Below, one piece after another: positions 58,851 through 64,000 of a DNA stretch of 64,000 nucleotides; position 1 is the first letter of the stretch; every line of letters begins with the position of its first letter. Where the stretch lies: assembly GCF_003589595.1 (NCBI RefSeq), contig NW_020654422.1, forward strand, positions 17,395,338 through 17,459,337. Direction: 5' to 3'. The position numbers were made by a program, and so were the translations under genes. Origin of the DNA: Hyposmocoma kahamanoa. Its lineage: Eukaryota > Arthropoda > Insecta > Lepidoptera > Cosmopterigidae. The notes under the pieces are model-generated. The model had not been told where the DNA came from, made no database searches, and saw only the letters and a list, made by a program, of their open reading frames with translations.

Positions 58851-59230
58851 AATAGTGACACCGTTAGTGTAGTATGTGACGGTAGTTTAAAAAATATTAT
58901 GCGGGTCGATGAAGATTTCACCGCCGAGATGGAGATGTAAACATCGCATCACCAGTCAGCCCGCACGGCCAGTGCAACCTGGCCGGAACGTCGACAAACT
59001 AGGTAGGTGTGAAAAATATTTATTCGTTTGTGTATGCGTTTATTCCCGTTTCCAAATGTTAGATCTTAATATTGTTCTTTTTGCTATAGCTGTCTTCGAA
59101 TTTTCTTTGTTATAAGTTTTATCGAACAACCCTACAAGAGAACAAACGCAAAAGATATTATTATATTATTTTGAAGTTGTTAATTTACAATAATGACGTC
59201 ACACGTGTTCATAACGCACGCTAATACTAA
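58851..59230. other. probable Penelope 3' flank, then unassigned DNA
   Basis: The GC-richer tail to about 59000 (cagcccgcacggccagtgc, aacctggccggaacgtcg) is probably the element's 3' untranslated region. The remainder is AT-rich. Confidence 0.35.
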
Positions 59231-59528
59231 GGGCGCGTTTCCACTATGTAGTGACCTTTTATTATCGTTGAACGACACTAGGATAAATACGACACTAGGA
59301 GCTGCGACAATCTGTCGTCACGTTTTTATCGTGACGTTTTTTTATCGTCTGACGACTGTCGTTCTAGCTGTTCCCACTGTGACGTCAGATTGTCGTTGTA
59401 ACGATAAAAAATCGTGAACGACAGTTAATCGTCTCGTGCTATATGTGAACAACTTCATTTAAATATACAAGCCACGACACTGTAAGCTGTACGACAATCT
59501 GTCGTCACAACATACTGGCAACGCGCCC
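59231..59528. mobile_element. Harbinger-like MITE with GGGCGCGTT ends and TAA duplication
   Basis: The ends gggcgcgtttccactatgt and its inverse (aacgcgccc at the right) are inverted over about 25 bp. The flanks are taa (59228-59230) and taa (59529-59531). The interior is full of acgacaatctgtcgtc, tatcgtgacg and similar self-complementary words. It shares the outermost GGGCGCGTT and the TAA duplication with the elements at 5227 and 42499, but the body is unrelated. Confidence 0.8.
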
Positions 59529-61302
59529 TAATATGGTAGCGTCAGAGTCAGTGGACACGAGAAATAATTTCTTTACTCTTGCGAATCTCTACGTCCTAAG
59601 TCTTCAAAATTGAAACTGAAAGCTAGTGTACAGTGTACCTTAAATTCATTGATATTATATTGTTTTTTGTCTAATAATATAAATATAGGATAAATACAGG
59701 ATGGAAAAAAAACTTTTTTTCTTAAAGGAAATAATATTTTATTTTTCTTAATATCAATAACTCCATTCACAGAATTTTTTAAAAGCTTGCCTGAACCGAG
59801 AATCAAACCAACTGAAAATACAAAAAATAAACTCTCACTATTTTATTGTACTAATTAATGAATAGGATCAATAATGATAATAAAATCTCTACAATAAACA
59901 TTGGATCTTACAATTAAAGATAACCATGAAATCTTATTTAAATATTAACACTAACGTGAAACAAACGACGATATTACTCATTAAATATGCAAATTGCAAC
60001 ATTTTGCACACGTATTTTAAATGTTTACTGTGGAATCAATCAACACTTCTTCATAGATTCACTATTGTGGTTCAATTCGTCAAAATTGTTGTGTAATGTT
60101 TTGAGCCACATTTTTTCCGTCTGTTGTTATTTTTGTGTTCTTTCACCATCCTTAAACATCGGGTTGGATCCACGATATAGACCAACGCCGAACTATATTC
60201 TGGTACTTCCTCTAATTTTTATCAATATACAAATCGCAATAAAATAGATTTTCAATTGATCAAGGGTAAAATAAACAACACATCTCCTGAAACGGTCCTG
60301 TATTGACTTGAGCATTAGTGCAAATTGTTATTTATTGCTAACATTAACGTCGCAGAAGTGCGATACAACTTCATTACACTGAAAGGAAGAGGTTGTAAAT
60401 CTCAATCTAACCGAATCGCTTCTATAAAACATTAGATTCTTTAAAGCCGTTTTTAAAGTTCTCTTTATCTAGAAACCGCGATTAAGGCGAAGTATATCAA
60501 TGCGAGCCTAAAATTTAGGAGGTCAGGTGTGAGGCGTCGCCCTTCGCGTCCCGCAATCCGCGCGCTGTAAATTAATATGAATAAAATAAAAACAGGCGGA
60601 GAAAAATGTCACACAGATTCGATGTTGACAAGCGCCCGATGGCGACTGACGGGTCAGCGGACGGCGCAGTGTGTTGTTAAACCGCTGGGCAATTTGCTGG
60701 GCTTCAGTTGAAAACCAAAATTAAGAAAGTTCTCTGTAGTATTTAAAGAGAAATAATCTCCATATGAAAATTATGTACAAAGTTAGATATTTTCTTCTTA
60801 AACAATTTGTTTTAGACTTTTATTATAGTCTGTTTTCAGGATTTCATATGATTGGATAAAGTATATCTTATCATACATGATAAGATAGATAGATAGATTT
60901 GTTACAACAAATTAGCACGTTTAGACAGTATCCTTCGGTGTATCGTATATTTTTTGTAGACCGTTACTATTAGAAATAAAACACACACCCTCTTGCTACA
61001 TCATGGGAAACGAGAAAAAAAATGTCATTGTAATATCGCTAATACTAATAAAAATGGAATGAAATCGATTATGCCGTAGATGGACGTAGTACAAAATAAA
61101 TATTTTGTGGAACTTTGCGATTTTTTTCTCGAGTAAAGTTTATTTAATCGCGTTTCGGGCGCCATAGTTCACCACCGGTATCTTCTGTTTTTATTATCAA
61201 TTAAATCAACAAATTGAATTTGTACTTTTTTACGTCGATAAACCGATTTTCCGTGTGGTACTTATATAAAATACTTTACGTATTTTGGGTGCCTTTTTTA
61301 TA
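59529..61302. other. no gene recognised; balanced-composition patch at 60480-60730
   Basis: The patch at 60480-60730 (gcgtcgcccttcgcgtcccg; gacgggtcagcggacggcg) stands out from AT-rich flanks and is not repetitive within the window. It could be regulatory or an unrecognised exon, but no long frame is present. Elsewhere only AT-rich DNA and a gata-rich palindrome near 60865-60897. Confidence 0.35.
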
Positions 61303-61578
61303 ATACCAAGTGACAGAACGAACAAGTCGTGCGCCTGATGATAAGCGACACGCCTATCCATAGCAGTTGTATTGTCACTCAGAGTTTTAAATCGCAAAGA
61401 TCTGAGGGCCACTGCCACTCTGAGACATAAGTTGACAAGTTCCATGTTCCTGTAATTGTACCAGCAACCTTATCCTTCAAAACTGAGACGTAGTAATGCT
61501 CTTGTTACTGCTTGGCGACAGAAATAGTTAAGGTACTTCCCTTGACAAACTCTTTCACAAGGAACTTTATTGCTATAA
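61303..61578 (+). repeat. dispersed repeat C, near full-length copy
   Basis: Runs from taccaagtgacagaacg and acaagtcgtgcgcctgatg through cagagttttaaatcgcaaag to ctgcttggcgacagaaatag and tttcacaaggaactttattg. The minus-strand frame 61230-61445 across it is not a gene. Confidence 0.85.
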
Positions 61579-61940
61579 AACCTCACCTTAAGGTCATAGT
61601 CGCATGAGACGTTACTCTGACAGCACTGCAAATGTAAAATAGCAATTGAAATGTTAGCCGTTGAAAATACATTTAGAGATGGGGGTTAATCGCGCTAAAT
61701 GTCAACGGTACACTAAAACTAAAACGTTGCAATGTGACACATTACGTGCGTTCCCTGTCGCGCTAAATATCAAAATAAAAACCAAAGGTTAACCAAAAAC
61801 GAAACGTTACCAATGTCAAAGGAAAAACTAAAAAATTAAAATTTATGTGATGAATTAAATTTTTATTGAATTGATATTCAATTATTTTTTGTGAAATTAC
61901 TCCACTAGTTTGTTATAATTATTAATACATAGATCGAAAG
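61579..61940. other. no gene recognised; left flank of family B element
   Basis: AT-rich. The last 50 bp (actccactagtttgttataa, ttattaatacatagatcga) is close to the inverse of the 3' flank of the family B copy at 47911, see findings. Confidence 0.4.
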
Positions 61941-62072
61941 TTCGTTCCGTGGCTTAGTTGGTATAGCGTCTGCCACGGTATGCAAGAAGACGTCGGTTCG
62001 AATCCGACCGGATCGAAGGAATTTTTTCTGAGTGTTTTTTCTGAGTGTTCGACCTTTGTATTAATATTTATA
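61941..62072 (+). mobile_element. tRNA-like element, family B, copy 4
   Basis: The best tRNA-like head of the family: gttccgtggcttagttggta and gtcggttcgaatccgaccgg (B box inside a perfect short stem). It is followed by the body with a short duplication of ttttttctgagtgtt and the 3' word ttcgacctttgtattaa. Confidence 0.7.
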
Positions 62073-63462
62073 TGATGATTTAAAAAAATTAAAACGTTGC
62101 AAATTGCTATCGCGCCAAATATTTTAACGTTTGTATCACGGCATCATGCCACAAATAAAATAATATAATAGTATTACAGATTTGGGATTACCATTTCAGG
62201 TGTAGATATCTTTGACTAATATCGTGTAAACCGCGTACATTTGCTTTCTCAAAGAAGCCAACGTTTTGGGGTCCTTTATAGGTCCCATGGTTACAGTTGA
62301 CTGTTACCTGTAAAGGACGCGAAACGTTAGTTTGAAAAAAAAAAAACAAAAATATTTCGATCAACAGCAGAACCTGCAGACATTTGTTTGAGCGCCTCTC
62401 ATCCATCTCCGACACGCGCCGAGATAAAATAGTGGACTGTGGAAAATGTATGGCGGCCATATTGGAAAATCCATCCGGAATCTAGAATTTGATCGCAATT
62501 TCGTATTACGGGCTACCAAATATGGAAGGATATAAAATTTCAGCCGGATCGGAGCACCATTTTGTCAGGCCGCCATCTTGAATCGGCCATTTTGGAAAAA
62601 TAATCTCGACAGCCAGTTAGATCCTGTCGCCCTCTACAATATTAGTTTGAGAATTATTTACCTATCTCCAATTGTTTCTGAGCTACAGGTTCCCGAAGTT
62701 TGTATGGCGGCCAATTTATTTTTCAAATTTTGAATTTTTTTCACTCCCGGTAGAAACTGCCCAAGGTGTGGGTAAACATTTGTTTGGACACTTTGAGCCA
62801 AGATGCATACTTTGGCCGGGCAGCTGGGGTACTACCTGAAGCGGAGCACGTTTCGAAGATTTCGTTACCTTCTGACACTCATCAAATCTTCGACATGCAT
62901 ATTTCACAACATTTTTTTTTACCGTTTTAGCGAGAAGTATTTATTGCTGCTAATCATTTACTAATGTACAGACGGTAACGCATGGAGTTACATGTTAACG
63001 AATCTTGTGCCGTTGCACTGAAGGCAATATTCGAACACCAGTTTATAGCTTTTTGCGCTGTTGACTGTAAATTAGAAATTAAAGTCAGTCGAAACTGCGA
63101 CCTCCAAGCCAACCATTCTCCCTCTTATCTCTTAAACTATATTAAAAATAACAAGGTAATTATTTAAAAAATAAAAACTTTAATCGTTGAAACATAACAT
63201 GATAAAATTAAAATAATTATATGAAATATTTTTCTGGTAAATTTTCGTTTGCCCTCAAGATATTTCTATGGAACAAGAACGTAAAATAATTACTATGTAG
63301 GTAGCTGAGCGGACTTAAAAAGAAAACTTCAGTATCGTCCAATAGAGTAAATTAATTACTTTGTGGAACGTAAACAAACTTGAAAATTGTTCTTGTGTAG
63401 TGAGCAAAGAAATAAGTGGCGCGAGTTATTCGCTTGACACGTAATTTCTTTATTATACTGTA
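62073..63462. other. no gene recognised; possible Penelope-like tail near 62310
   Basis: aaggacgcgaaacgttagt followed by a poly-A run at 62335-62347 resembles the 3' end of an interspersed element. The stretch 62440-62620 has several ggcggccat/gccatcttg words. No protein is supported by the frames at 62188, 62716 or 62982. Confidence 0.35.
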
Positions 63463-63868
63463 ATGGCGTCTCATGGTAAGCGATACGCCTACATAGCAAT
63501 TGCAGTACCAGTCAGAGCTTTAGCTTTAGCTTTATTTTATCGTAAAGATCAGAGAAAACAGTAGCAGTAGAGCTACTTGTGAAAGAGTTCGTCCAGGGTA
63601 GTATTGCCACCTTACTTATTTCTACCGCCAAGCAGTAATGTCAGTATTACTGTGTTCCGGTTTTGAAGGGTAAGGGTGCTGGGGAAATTACAGGCACATG
63701 GGACTTGTCAACTTATGTCTTAGGGTGACGGGCGCAGTGGTAGTGCCCCTCAGAACTTTGCAATTTAAAGCTCTGAGTGGCACTGTAACTGTTATGGACA
63801 GTTACAGTGTTCCTTACCATCTGGCGAACGACTCGTTCGTCCCGTCACTTGATGTTACAAAAGAAACC
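63463..63868. repeat. two copies of dispersed repeat C back to back
   Basis: A short forward fragment (63463-63555, ggtaagcgatacgcct) meets a near full-length reverse copy (63559-63868) running from gtagagctacttgtgaaaga through gaagggtaagggtgctgg to cgttcgtcccgtcacttgat. A (agcttt)n slip occurs in the forward fragment. Confidence 0.8.
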
Positions 63869-63888
63869 ATTGTTGTGGATAGTGATAT

Positions 63889-63922
63889 ACACACACGAAC
63901 ACACTAACACGTTACACACACA

Positions 63923-63960
<38 letters not shown>

Positions 63961-64000
63961 TACATACATACATACATACATACATACATACATACATACA
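63889..64000. repeat. compound microsatellite (CA)n then (CATA)n
   Basis: An interrupted cacacacaca run at 63889-63955 grades into a pure cata repeat that continues to the window end. It immediately follows the repeat C copy, so the repeat C end may seed it. Confidence 0.95.

Noticed and set aside
61946..62018. Possible functional tRNA gene with a good B box
   Set aside because: The 5' end does not pair properly with the 3' end and a family-specific body follows.

Overview
The window is AT-rich, gene-poor animal nuclear DNA, and its repeats point to Lepidoptera (moth or butterfly). The evidence is a moth/butterfly-type SINE near 52.5 kb, families of tRNA-derived SINEs, many copies of one short dispersed repeat in the right third, several MITE families, and decayed non-LTR and Penelope retroelements. 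No bacterial-style gene, operon, CRISPR array or functional RNA gene is present. Nearly every open frame of 60-110 codons is chance or transposon-derived.

Only one convincing host exon is complete: the first coding exon of a TMTC-family protein (endoplasmic-reticulum O-mannosyltransferase with TPR repeats), minus strand, 23867 to 23562, ending at a canonical splice donor. GC-rich sequence at 24.1-25.1 kb, upstream on that strand, is the best promoter/5'-UTR candidate. Everything from 23561 down to the window start would then be intron 1, unless that gene ends differently. At the extreme left edge a minus-strand open segment (101..1) with coding-like codon use looks like part of another exon of unknown identity.

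Layout: 0-5.2 kb, edge exon then unique AT-rich DNA. 5.2-6.9 kb, a PIF/Harbinger-type transposon with two broken inward-facing ORFs and a foldback/tandem-repeat element nested in it. 9.6-20.8 kb, MITEs, SINEs and a hairpin. 23.6-25.1 kb, TMTC exon and putative promoter. 26-31.4 kb, retroposons and LINE tails. 33.6-36.1 kb, a hAT-like MITE and a deleted mariner. 36.1-40.7 kb, mostly unique DNA. 40.7-64 kb, dense dispersed repeats, a second Harbinger copy with a SINE inside it, a MITE carrying a 22-bp minisatellite, GC-rich LINE pieces, reverse-transcriptase fragments, a Penelope GIY-YIG fragment and a terminal microsatellite.

The transposon proteins are all broken, so the window works as one gene's 5' end and first intron plus upstream intergenic DNA that has collected mobile elements. 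No previously undescribed multi-gene system is supported. The most interesting signals are structural: nested and inverted repeats, tRNA-like cores with inverted flanks, long hairpins, and two MITE families with the same terminal bases and the same TAA target duplication.
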